From Lachnospiraceae bacterium (GTDB lineage Bacteria > Bacillota > Clostridia > Lachnospirales > Lachnospiraceae), in NCBI GenBank assembly GCA_015056815.1, contig SVFN01000001.1, forward strand, positions 1 to 64,000: a DNA stretch of 64,000 nt. The letters run 5' to 3'. Positions within the stretch are counted from its first letter, which is position 1. Every line of letters starts with the position of its first letter. The position numbers and the translations under genes are program-made. This document shows, piece after piece, positions 9,288 through 17,469 of this stretch. The notes below the pieces were generated by a model that searched no databases, was not told where the DNA came from, and saw nothing but the letters and a program-made list of their open reading frames with translations.

Positions 9288-11354
9288 ATGGCGAAATATC
9301 TTGTTATCGTGGAGTCACCGGCGAAGGTGAAGACGATACACAAATTTTTGGGAACCAATTACAGTGTAGTGGCGAGCAATGGCCATGTGCGAGATCTTCC
9401 TAAGAGTAAGATGGGGATCGATACTGCGAATGACTATGAGCCACAGTATATTACGATCCGCGGCAAGGGTGATATTCTGGCGAATCTTCGCAAAGAGGTC
9501 AAAAAAGCAGATAAGATCTATCTTGCAACCGACCCGGACCGCGAGGGAGAGGCAATTTCATGGCATTTGTATTTTGCGCTGAAACTGCAGGATAAAAAAG
9601 TATACCGGATCACCTTCAATGAGATCACCAAGAAGGCCGTAAAGGAATCTCTTAAGAATGCAAGAGAGATCAACATGAATCTGGTCAACGCCCAGCAGGC
9701 ACGTCGTGTGCTTGACAGAGTGGTGGGCTACCGGATCTCTCCGCTTTTATGGGCAAAGGTAAAGAGAGGTCTGTCTGCGGGACGTGTGCAGTCGGTGGCA
9801 CTTCGCATTATCTGCGACAGAGAAGATGAGATCAATGCGTTTATTCCCAAAGAGTACTGGACTTTAGATGCCGATTTTGCGATCAAGGGAGAAAAGAAGC
9901 CTTTGACTGCCAAATTTTATGGTATGGCGGATACCAAAATGGAGATAACTGACAAAGAAGAGGCAGAGAAGATCGAAAAGGCTGTTTCTAAAGAGAAACC
10001 GGTCATTCAGGAGATCAAAAAGGGGGAGCGCACCAAAAAAGCACCGCTTCCGTTTACGACTTCGACATTGCAGCAGGAAGCCAGCAAAGCTTTGAATTTC
10101 TCGACTCAGAAAACAATGCGGCTGGCACAGCAGTTATACGAAGGTGTAGAGCTTAAGGGAAACGGGACTGTGGCGCTGATCACATATCTGCGTACCGATT
10201 CCACCCGTGTGTCGGATGAGGCGGCCGAAAGCGCGAAACAGTTTATCAAAGAAAGCTATGGCGAAGAGTATGTAGCACAGGGATTGACGGTAAAAAAATC
10301 CGGAAACAAGATCCAGGATGCCCATGAAGCAATCCGTCCTACCGATATCAACAGACTACCATCCGACTTAAAGGAAGTGATCGGCAGAGATCTGTACCGG
10401 TTGTATCAGCTGATCTGGCGCCGCTTTACAGCCAGTCAGATGGAGGCGGCAAAATATGAGACTACCAATGTCAAGATCGATTGCGGACAGTATCGTTTTA
10501 CGGTGGCGGCATCCAAAGTGATCTTTGATGGTTTTATGAGCGTATATACCGAAGCCGATGAGAAAAAAGAAGAGAAGAATACGCTGCTGAAAGCTTTGGA
10601 TGAAGACAGTGTCCTGTCTCTGTCTTCGATCGATAAGAAACAGCATTTTACACAGCCGCCGGCGCATTATACAGAGGCATCACTGGTTAGGGCGCTGGAG
10701 GAACTGGGGATCGGACGTCCCAGTACGTACGCACCGACGATCACAACGATCCTGGCACGTCGCTATATCATTAAGGAGAACAAGAATCTCTATGTGACGG
10801 AGATGGGAGAAGTGGTCAACAACATGATGAAAGAAGCTTTTCCGAGTATTGTGGATGTTAATTTTACTGCCAATATGGAGTCTTTGCTGGATGCGGTGGA
10901 AGAGGGAAGTGTGGATTGGAAGGTGATCATCCGCAATTTCTATCCGGATCTGGATGAGGCGGTAACGCAGGCTGAGAAAGAGTTGCAGGAAGTGGAGATC
11001 GCTGACGAAGTGACGGATGTGATCTGCGAGAACTGCGGGCGGAACATGGTGATCAAATATGGTCCTCACGGGAAGTTTCTGGCGTGTCCCGGGTTTCCGG
11101 AGTGCCGTAACACCAAGACATTTCTGGAAAAGATCGGGGTACCCTGTCCGAAATGCGGCAAGGATATCGTGATCCGAAAGACTCAGAAGGGACGCCGGTA
11201 TTACGGATGTGAAAATAATCCGGAATGTGATTTCATGGTATGGCAAAAGCCCAGTGGCAAGAATTGTCCGAAATGCGGCATGAGCCTTTTGGAAAAGGGA
11301 AACAAGCTTGTCTGCATGGACGAAGCGTGCGGCTATATGGAGGATTGTAACTGA
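9288..11354 (+). CDS. topA: DNA topoisomerase I
   Basis: Type IA topoisomerase that relaxes negative supercoils through a 5'-phosphotyrosine intermediate. The N-terminal Toprim domain begins MAKYLVIVESPAKVKTI and has the DPDREGEAI motif (about residues 80-90). The catalytic tyrosine lies in YLRTDSTR. Three C-terminal zinc ribbons are visible, with cysteine pairs CENC/CPGFPEC, CPKC/CENNPEC and CPKC/CMDEAC. The 688-aa length is normal for Firmicutes. The ATG at 9288 is chosen over an upstream in-frame TTG because AGGGG sits about 8 nt before it. topA lies just upstream of codY, as in Bacillus, but the xerC/clpQY genes found between them there are missing. Confidence 0.97.
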   Translation: MAKYLVIVESPAKVKTIHKFLGTNYSVVASNGHVRDLPKSKMGIDTANDYEPQYITIRGKGDILANLRKEVKKADKIYLATDPDREGEAISWHLYFALKLQDKKVYRITFNEITKKAVKESLKNAREINMNLVNAQQARRVLDRVVGYRISPLLWAKVKRGLSAGRVQSVALRIICDREDEINAFIPKEYWTLDADFAIKGEKKPLTAKFYGMADTKMEITDKEEAEKIEKAVSKEKPVIQEIKKGERTKKAPLPFTTSTLQQEASKALNFSTQKTMRLAQQLYEGVELKGNGTVALITYLRTDSTRVSDEAAESAKQFIKESYGEEYVAQGLTVKKSGNKIQDAHEAIRPTDINRLPSDLKEVIGRDLYRLYQLIWRRFTASQMEAAKYETTNVKIDCGQYRFTVAASKVIFDGFMSVYTEADEKKEEKNTLLKALDEDSVLSLSSIDKKQHFTQPPAHYTEASLVRALEELGIGRPSTYAPTITTILARRYIIKENKNLYVTEMGEVVNNMMKEAFPSIVDVNFTANMESLLDAVEEGSVDWKVIIRNFYPDLDEAVTQAEKELQEVEIADEVTDVICENCGRNMVIKYGPHGKFLACPGFPECRNTKTFLEKIGVPCPKCGKDIVIRKTQKGRRYYGCENNPECDFMVWQKPSGKNCPKCGMSLLEKGNKLVCMDEACGYMEDCN

Positions 11355-11382
11355 GCAAAAAGTACTACTATTGAAAGAAATT

Positions 11383-11396
11383 TGTGAATAGTAACA
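11383..11396. repeat. 14-nt intergenic motif, copy 1
   Basis: TGTGAATAGTAACA forms part of a weak dyad (TACTATT at 11366-11372 with AATAGTA at 11387-11393) just after topA. The same 14 nt recurs at 55887-55900 after the EAL gene, also within a dyad. Confidence 0.6.
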
Positions 11397-11432
11397 AAAA
11401 ATACCACAATTTGCTAAATTTCACAAAAATAA

Positions 11433-11461
11433 TTGCAGAACCGCGAAAATTGTGATACACT
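11433..11461 (+). promoter_or_regulatory. Sigma-A type promoter for codY
   Basis: TTGCAG (11433-11438) and TACACT (11456-11461) are separated by 17 bp. This gives a leader of about 200 nt. The rest of the 315-bp gap between topA and codY holds the repeats listed separately and no convincing ORF. Confidence 0.6.
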
Positions 11462-11595
11462 AGATATAACCGTAAGGATTTAGAAACAGTGTATGACATT
11501 TTGGCGGTTTTGTTCTTTTGATTTACTATAGAATTCAAGGAAGCGCCTGTGAAAAATGCCAGACAGCTGCGAAAAGCATGTAACAAAGCGTCAGA

Positions 11596-11652
11596 TTGTT
11601 GATAACATTCGGGACAAAGAGTCACGGTTGTTGATAGCATTTGGTACAAAGA
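11596..11652 (+). repeat. Two 25-bp direct repeats in the codY leader
   Basis: Copies at 11596-11620 and 11628-11652 match at 22 of 25 positions (core TTGTTGATA, then ACAAAGA) with a 32-bp period. A degenerate third unit (ACAAAGCGTCA) may precede them near 11580. They end 17 bp before the codY ATG, next to the GGGGG ribosome site. Confidence 0.75.
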
Positions 11653-11669
11653 TATGGGGGTAATATCAT

Positions 11670-12461
11670 ATGAGTAGTGTTCAATTGTTGGATAAAACAC
11701 GCAAAATCGGCAAATTGCTGCATAATAACAGTTCCAGTAAAGTGGTTTTTAACGATATTTGTTCCGTGATGAAGGACATACTGGGATCGAATATCCTGGT
11801 GATCAGCAAAAAAGGAAAAGTGCTTGGTATCGGGAACCGCGATGGGATTGAGAATATCACAGAGCTTTTAAAGAGCGAGGTGGGGAAGTTTATCGACCCG
11901 CTTTTAAATGAGCGCTTTTTAAGCGTGCTTTCCACAAAGGAGAACGTGAACCTCGATACTCTGGGATTTGAGCAGACAGATGCCAGAAGATTTCAGGCAG
12001 TCATTTCTCCCATTGATATTGCGGGAGAACGACTGGGTACATTGTTTATGTACAAATGCGGTGAGCCTTACGAGATCGATGACATTATTCTCTGCGAGTA
12101 CGGTTCTACTGTGGTGGGACTGGAAATGCTTCGCGCGGTGAGCGAGGAGAGTGCGGAAGAATCGCGCAAGAAATCTGTAGTGAAGTCTGCGATCAGCACT
12201 CTTTCCGTATCGGAGTTGGAGGCGATCGTACATATCTTTGAAGAATTAAACGGCATGGAAGGGATCCTGGTAGCGAGTAAGATCGCAGACAGGGTTGGTA
12301 TTACCCGCTCAGTGATCGTCAATGCACTGCGCAAATTTGAGAGCGCCGGCGTGATCGAATCACGTTCCTCGGGGATGAAAGGAACTTATATCAAGGTTCT
12401 GAATGATGCTGTCTATGAAGAAATTGAGAGTTTAGAGAAAAAAATGAACGGAATAGAATAA
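11670..12461 (+). CDS. codY: GTP-sensing transcriptional repressor CodY
   Basis: Global regulator that binds DNA when GTP and branched-chain amino acids are abundant. The 263-aa protein has the N-terminal GAF sensor (begins MSSVQLLDKTRKIGKLL) and the C-terminal winged helix with SKIADRVGITRSVIVNALRK (about 205-225), the signature recognition helix of CodY. The length is typical. The ATG follows a GGGGG ribosome site at the right spacing. It lies directly upstream of the flagellar operon, the arrangement known from Bacillus, where CodY represses motility. I see only a CodY half-site in the nearby promoter, so autoregulation is not shown here. Confidence 0.97.
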   Translation: MSSVQLLDKTRKIGKLLHNNSSSKVVFNDICSVMKDILGSNILVISKKGKVLGIGNRDGIENITELLKSEVGKFIDPLLNERFLSVLSTKENVNLDTLGFEQTDARRFQAVISPIDIAGERLGTLFMYKCGEPYEIDDIILCEYGSTVVGLEMLRAVSEESAEESRKKSVVKSAISTLSVSELEAIVHIFEELNGMEGILVASKIADRVGITRSVIVNALRKFESAGVIESRSSGMKGTYIKVLNDAVYEEIESLEKKMNGIE

Positions 12462-12466
12462 CAGGC

Positions 12467-12507
12467 GCCCTCTTTGCCGACAGAGTCGGCAAAGAGGGCT
12501 TTTTTTA
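12467..12507 (+). terminator. codY terminator
   Basis: A 14-bp perfect stem (GCCCTCTTTGCCGA with its complement), loop CAGAG and seven T. This strong terminator separates codY transcription from the flagellar operon. Confidence 0.95.
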
Positions 12508-12561
12508 TAAAACTGCCGGAAATACAAAATCGTGCTTTTTTGACTTTTTGCGTCAAATATC

Positions 12562-12590
12562 TTGTGTTTTCTCCAAAAAAAAACTATAAT
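12562..12590 (+). promoter_or_regulatory. Sigma-A type promoter of the first flagellar operon
   Basis: TTGTGT (12562-12567) and the consensus TATAAT (12585-12590) are 17 bp apart. The leader of about 107 nt carries a perfect hairpin (GTGAAAC, loop GAGC, GTTTCAC, 12656-12673) 30 bp before flgB. Confidence 0.8.
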
Positions 12591-12703
12591 GTCTTTATGA
12601 GAAACTGTGTGACGGTGTGAAAGAGGCAGGCGTTTTTCATCTGCTTCCTTAACGGGTGAAACGAGCGTTTCACGGGTCTGTTTTTTATTTTGCGGGGTGT
12701 TCT

Positions 12704-13093
12704 ATGATTCGGACGGATGTTTTTGATTATATCAATGTAATGGATAAGGCGGCAGATGCCTCGTGGCTTCGTAACAAAGCGATCGCCAATAATATTGCCA
12801 ATGAGGACACACCGGGGTACAAGCGCAAGGATGTGGACTTTGAGGGGGCGTTGAAAACGGCTCTTTTGAATAACCGTTATGTTTCCATGGATGACAAGGT
12901 GCGCACGCTGACAAGCAGCGAGCTGTCTGTGGGAATCAAAACAGAGGAGTTTGGATATTCTTATCGACTGGATCGCAACAATGTGGATATTGAGCAGGAA
13001 CAGGCGGAGCTTGCCAGCAATCAGATCAAATATCAGGCGATCATCAACAGTCTGACCGGAGAATTTGCAAATCTGAAAGCTGTGATCAAGTAG
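12704..13093 (+). CDS. flgB: Flagellar basal-body rod protein FlgB
   Basis: Proximal rod subunit exported through the flagellar type III apparatus. The 129-aa protein has the conserved rod signature with NNIANEDTPGYKRKDVDF (about 27-44) and the C-terminal amphipathic region of the rod/hook family. I chose ATG 12704 (MIRTDVFDYINVMDKA) because GGGG lies about 8 nt upstream. The longer in-frame start at 12656 falls inside the leader hairpin. First gene of the flagellar operon, followed 45 bp later by flgC. Confidence 0.95.
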   Translation: MIRTDVFDYINVMDKAADASWLRNKAIANNIANEDTPGYKRKDVDFEGALKTALLNNRYVSMDDKVRTLTSSELSVGIKTEEFGYSYRLDRNNVDIEQEQAELASNQIKYQAIINSLTGEFANLKAVIK

Positions 13094-13138
13094 TGACCAC
13101 GGGAGGATTACCCCGGAGATCTGACAGGAGGAATAAGA

Positions 13139-13585
13139 ATGGGACTGTTTACATCATTTGATATCAACGCATCGGGACTTACGGCGCAGCGCTACCGTAT
13201 GGACGTGATCGCACAGAATATAGCCAATGCCAACACAACCCGGACCGAGAATGGTGATACCTACAGACGTAAGGGTGTTATCTTTGCGGAGAAGGGAACC
13301 GGAGCAAAGTTTTCCAACTATCTGACGCGTGCTACGGGCAATTATAAGGGAGGCGGCGTGAAGGTGGTACGTACCTTCGAGGACAGGGATACGGATCTGA
13401 TCAAAGCGTATGATCCTTCTCATCCGGATGCGGATGAGGATGGTTACGTATATTATCCGAACGTTAACATCATCACCGAGATGACGAATCTGATTGATGC
13501 AAGCCGTTCCTATGAGGCGAATGCGACAGCGTTTAATGCGAGTAAGAGCATTGCGACGACAGGGCTGAATATGGGACAGAGCTAA
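13139..13585 (+). CDS. flgC: Flagellar basal-body rod protein FlgC
   Basis: Proximal rod subunit of 148 aa. The N-terminal rod motif (QNIANANTTRTENGDTYRRK, about 27-46) and the C-terminal motif NVNIITEMTNLIDASRSYEANATAFNASKS are diagnostic. The AGGAGG site is well placed. It sits between flgB and fliE in the standard order, presumably co-transcribed. Confidence 0.96.
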   Translation: MGLFTSFDINASGLTAQRYRMDVIAQNIANANTTRTENGDTYRRKGVIFAEKGTGAKFSNYLTRATGNYKGGGVKVVRTFEDRDTDLIKAYDPSHPDADEDGYVYYPNVNIITEMTNLIDASRSYEANATAFNASKSIATTGLNMGQS

Positions 13586-13609
13586 ACTAAGATACAGGAG
13601 TGAATGATC

Positions 13610-13930
13610 ATGGATATCAATTCTCTTTACAATATATCAAGTGATATCATCCGTAATGATTACCGGGAGAGTGTCGGGCAATCATCACAGGCGGAAGGCG
13701 AGGATGCGTTTGCTTCCTTTTTTCAGGCCGCAGTCGACAGTATCAATACCACCAACGGATATATTTCCGATTGGGAGAATGAAGAGATCAAACTGGCTCT
13801 GGGGGAAACAGAGAGTACGCATGATCTTACCATAGCATTACAGAAGGCGTCCACAGCGATCTCCTACACCGTAGCGGTGAGGGATAAGTTTCTGGAAGCA
13901 TACAATACGATCATGCAGATGCAGATATAG
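13610..13930 (+). CDS. fliE: Flagellar hook-basal body complex protein FliE
   Basis: FliE connects the MS ring to the proximal rod. The 106-aa product ends with the family motif around TYTVAVRDKFLEAYNTIMQMQI-type residues and has the helical segment HDLTIALQKAS. ATG 13610 is preferred to ATG 13604 because AGGAG at 13596-13600 is 9 nt from the former and only 3 from the latter. It is located between flgC and fliF as in most Firmicutes. Confidence 0.93.
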   Translation: MDINSLYNISSDIIRNDYRESVGQSSQAEGEDAFASFFQAAVDSINTTNGYISDWENEEIKLALGETESTHDLTIALQKASTAISYTVAVRDKFLEAYNTIMQMQI

Positions 13931-13978
13931 TCTGGCAGGTATATTCTATTCTAGTAAGTGAGGGAGAGAACAGGTATC

Positions 13979-15577
13979 ATGGCAGACCGTATAAAAGAAC
14001 TATTAAAAAAAATTACAGACTGGTGGAATCATTTTACATCCAAACAGAAAACCATTATCGTCAGTGTGACAGCTGGCGTTGTTGTGCTGTTCGGGATTTT
14101 GATCTATCTGTTAACAAGACCGCAATATGAGCTGATCGCAAGCTGTGAGACGGCAAAAGAAGCGTCTCAGGTGACGGAACTTTTAAGCAGTAACAATTTT
14201 ACCTACAAGACCTCAACGGATGCAACGCAGGTATATGTGCTGAAAGCGGATGTTTCCAAGGCGAATCTTCTGCTGGGGGCCAATGAGATCCTCACAAAGG
14301 ATTATTCCATTGATGATGTAACAGCAGGCGGCTTCTCCACGACAGAGTCCGACAAGCAGAAAAGGGAGAAATATTTAAAACAGACACAGATGGAAAAAGA
14401 TCTGGAGGCGAATTCCGCAATAAAGAGTGCAAAAGTACAGCTTTCACTTCCGGAAAATGACGGTACACTGATCTCTAAGAAAGAAGAAGGATTTGCGTCT
14501 ATCGTTTTGGAACTCGACGGGGAACTGGAAGAGGGAACGGCACAGTCTCTGGCGCGCTTTGTGGCAACGGCACTGGGGAATGATACGACGAAGAACATTA
14601 CGATCATTGATACAGACGGTAACCTTCTGTTTGCCGGCGAGGATGATCTGAGTTCTAACGGGAATGCTTCCAACCAGCTGGATGTAAAAAAACAGGCGGA
14701 GAATCTGATCAAACAGGAAGTCAAGACAGTTCTTCTGGGGACGAACCTGTATGATGATATTGCAGTGGCAGGCAATCTGGTACTGGATTTTTCAACCTAT
14801 GACAATACGAAACATAATTATACGCCGGCACAGGATCAGACACAGGGCGTTTTGAGCTCTGAGGATATCTATCAGCAGGATGTGACCGGTTCGGTCGGCG
14901 GTGAGCCGGGTACCGGTTCCAATGATGACACGACTTATCAGCTGCAGGATTATACGGATTCTTCTTCCTCTACGACTGAGGAATCAAGGAAGTACCTTCC
15001 GAATGAAGAGGTGATCCGTCAGACGATTCCGGCGGGACTGATCAAATATGACCAGTCGTCGATTTCGGTATCCGCGAAGAAACTGCATGTATACAAAGAG
15101 GAGGATGCCAAAAACCAGGGACTTTTGGTAGACATGTCCTGGGAAGAGTACAAGGCCGCCAATGCGGATCCTGTCAAGCTGGAAGTGGATGCGGACCTGT
15201 ACAGCGTGGTATCCAAGGCGACGGGTATCGGTGAGGATGATATTGAGATCATGGCATATGAAGTGCCGGTCTTTGTGGATAAAGAAGGTTTTTCTGTCAG
15301 TACGGCGGATATCGTACAGATCGTGCTGATTATTCTGATCCTGGGCATGTTGGTATTTGTAGTGCTTCGGAGCATGGTGTCAAAAAAGGAAGAAGAACAG
15401 CCGGAAGAGGAATTGTCTGTGGAATCCATCCTGCAGTCGACTGCTGAGTCGAATCTGGAAGATATCGAACTGGAAGATAAGTCCGAGGCAAGGATCCTGA
15501 TCGAGAAATTCGTGGACGAGAATCCGGATGCGGTGGCACTTTTGCTTCGCAACTGGCTTCAGGAAGAATGGGGGTAG
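13979..15577 (+). CDS. fliF: Flagellar MS-ring protein FliF
   Basis: FliF forms the membrane MS ring on which the rotor and export gate assemble. The protein is about 532 aa, with a first TM helix (about residues 22-44), a YscJ-type ring-building region with the SVQLSLPEND-like segment, a Ser/Thr-rich periplasmic loop (about 300-340), a second TM helix (about 440-462) and an acidic FliG-binding tail ending in NWLQEEWG. ATG 13979 (MADRIKELLKK) is chosen. A GTG seven codons upstream is possible. The stop is 3 nt before fliG, suggesting translational coupling. Confidence 0.96.
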   Translation: MADRIKELLKKITDWWNHFTSKQKTIIVSVTAGVVVLFGILIYLLTRPQYELIASCETAKEASQVTELLSSNNFTYKTSTDATQVYVLKADVSKANLLLGANEILTKDYSIDDVTAGGFSTTESDKQKREKYLKQTQMEKDLEANSAIKSAKVQLSLPENDGTLISKKEEGFASIVLELDGELEEGTAQSLARFVATALGNDTTKNITIIDTDGNLLFAGEDDLSSNGNASNQLDVKKQAENLIKQEVKTVLLGTNLYDDIAVAGNLVLDFSTYDNTKHNYTPAQDQTQGVLSSEDIYQQDVTGSVGGEPGTGSNDDTTYQLQDYTDSSSSTTEESRKYLPNEEVIRQTIPAGLIKYDQSSISVSAKKLHVYKEEDAKNQGLLVDMSWEEYKAANADPVKLEVDADLYSVVSKATGIGEDDIEIMAYEVPVFVDKEGFSVSTADIVQIVLIILILGMLVFVVLRSMVSKKEEEQPEEELSVESILQSTAESNLEDIELEDKSEARILIEKFVDENPDAVALLLRNWLQEEWG

Positions 15578-15580
15578 CTT

Positions 15581-16594
15581 ATGCGCGGAGCGGATAACGG
15601 AATTTCGGGCGTCCAGAAGGCAGCAATCTTATTGATCGCTCTGGGACCGGAAAAGTCTGCGATGATATTTAAACATTTAAAAGAAGAAGAAATTGAAGAA
15701 CTGACACTGGAGATTGCCAATACCCGCAGTATCACGCCGCAGGTAAAGGAAGAGGTGATCAATGAATTTTACGAAGTCTGTCTGGCACAGCAGTATATTG
15801 CGGAGGGTGGTATCGGCTACGCAAAAGAGCTGCTTGATAAAGCACTGGGATCGGAAAAAGCGACGGAAGTGATCTCGAGACTGACAGCTTCTTTGCAGGT
15901 CAAACCGTTCGAGTTTGTCCGCAAGGCAGATGCTTCCCAGCTTTTGAACTTTATCCAGGACGAGCATCCGCAGACGATCGCTTTGATTCTTTCCTATCTG
16001 CCATCCGCTCAGGCGGCGCAGATCGTGGGGGCTTTGCCGCCCGACAGACAGGCAGATGTTGCGAAACGTATTGCGACAATGGATCGTACCAGCCCGGATG
16101 TCATCAAAGAGGTGGAGAGAGTGCTCGAATCCAAGATTTCAAGCCTGGTCAACCAGGATTACACGATCATTGGCGGTGTGGATGCTGTCGTAGAGATCTT
16201 GAATACAGTCGACCGTGGTACCGAGAAACATATCATGGAGACATTGGAGATCGAAGAGCCGGAACTGGCCGACGAGATCCGCAAAAAGATGTTTGTGTTC
16301 GAAGATATTCTTATGCTGGACGATCGTTCGATTCAGCGTGTGCTTAGAGATGTGGATAACAATGACCTTGCGATCGCCCTCAAGGGCTCGAACGAACAGG
16401 TTCAGAATGCGATCTTTAATAACCTGTCGAAACGTCTTGCTACAATGATCAAGGAAGATATGGAGTTTATGGGGCCTGTTCGTATGAAGGATGTTGAGGA
16501 GGCTCAGCAGAAGATTGTAAATGTAATACGTAAGTTAGAGGATGCTTCCGAGATTGTGATTTCCAGAGGTGGAGGTGACGAAATTGTTGTCTAG
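15581..16594 (+). CDS. fliG: Flagellar motor switch protein FliG
   Basis: C-ring protein that transmits torque from the MotAB stator and switches rotation with FliM. The 337-aa protein carries the N-terminal FliF-binding domain (GVQKAAILLIALGPEKSA), the middle domain with the EHPQT motif (DEHPQTIALILSYL) and the charged C-terminal torque helix region around FVFEDILMLDDRSIQRVLRDV. The length is canonical. Its 3' end overlaps the likely fliH start. Confidence 0.97.
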   Translation: MRGADNGISGVQKAAILLIALGPEKSAMIFKHLKEEEIEELTLEIANTRSITPQVKEEVINEFYEVCLAQQYIAEGGIGYAKELLDKALGSEKATEVISRLTASLQVKPFEFVRKADASQLLNFIQDEHPQTIALILSYLPSAQAAQIVGALPPDRQADVAKRIATMDRTSPDVIKEVERVLESKISSLVNQDYTIIGGVDAVVEILNTVDRGTEKHIMETLEIEEPELADEIRKKMFVFEDILMLDDRSIQRVLRDVDNNDLAIALKGSNEQVQNAIFNNLSKRLATMIKEDMEFMGPVRMKDVEEAQQKIVNVIRKLEDASEIVISRGGGDEIVV

Positions 16595-17447
16595 GTCTCC
16601 GTTGCTTAAGGCGAGAAATTTCGTTTTGCAGAGTGAAGAAGCCGTTGTGATCGATTCCAATGAGCGCATGGCGGCTAAAATTGAAGAATTGGCAAGTTCT
16701 CTGGAGAGTCTGGAACAGGAGGAGATCGAGAACTCTTTTACAGAAGGGATCGAGGCGACTCAGGTGGCGGCGCTTTTGGCAGAGGAAGATGGGAGCAATG
16801 TGATCCATCCTCAGGCAGAACCGGTCTATGAAGGCCCGGCACCGTCGGAGCTCATTGAGCAGGCGCAGGCCGAGATCGAACAGATGCGCTCTGAAGCAGA
16901 GGCGGAAATGGCGCAGCTTCGTGATCAGACCTTGCAGGAAGCGCAGGACAGAGGACAGAGAGAAGGATTTGATCAGGGGTATCAGGAAGGTCTCAGAAGG
17001 GCGGAAGCAGAGTACGATGCCAGAAACCGGGAGCTTCAGGAAAAAGAAGCAAGGCTTTTGGAAGAGTATGACCGCAGGATTTCCGAGATGGAGCCGACAC
17101 TGGTGGATGCTCTGACGAACATCTATGCGCATGTGTTTAAGGTAGAACTTTCCTCCAAGCGGGATGTGATCATGCATCTGATCGAGAACACCCTGCACCG
17201 GGTAGATGGTTGTGAAAATTATCTGATACGTGTTTCGAGGGATGATTTTCCCTTTGTCAGCATGCAGAAACAGTCTGTGCTGGAAAAATGTGTGATGGGA
17301 AGCGCCAAACTGGAAGTGGTGGAGGATGTCACACTGGCAGCGAATGAGTGTCTGATCGAAACTGACAGTGGGATTTATGACTGTGGAGTCGGTACAGAGC
17401 TGGAGGAACTAAAGAAGCAATTGATGCTTTTGTCATATCAGGACTGA
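16584..17447 (+). CDS. fliH: Flagellar export ATPase regulator FliH
   Basis: FliH dimers bind and regulate the FliI ATPase and dock it at the C-ring. The product (about 287 aa) has a long charged coiled coil with the GxxxG-like stretch GQREGFDQGYQEGLRRAEAE (about 126-145) and a C-terminal globular domain (begins about 180) with the YDCGVGTELEEL motif common to FliH/HrpE proteins. The start is uncertain. TTG 16584 fits the GGAGGTGA site at 16571-16578. GTG 16569 and 16575 are in frame. It overlaps the end of fliG. Confidence 0.88.
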   Translation: MLSRSPLLKARNFVLQSEEAVVIDSNERMAAKIEELASSLESLEQEEIENSFTEGIEATQVAALLAEEDGSNVIHPQAEPVYEGPAPSELIEQAQAEIEQMRSEAEAEMAQLRDQTLQEAQDRGQREGFDQGYQEGLRRAEAEYDARNRELQEKEARLLEEYDRRISEMEPTLVDALTNIYAHVFKVELSSKRDVIMHLIENTLHRVDGCENYLIRVSRDDFPFVSMQKQSVLEKCVMGSAKLEVVEDVTLAANECLIETDSGIYDCGVGTELEELKKQLMLLSYQD

Positions 17448-17469
17448 AAATAAGGAGTTTGGATAGAAT

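Noticed and set aside
11433-11470. CodY box for autoregulation
   Set aside because: Only the right half (GAAAATT) is present. The left half does not match the 15-bp consensus.
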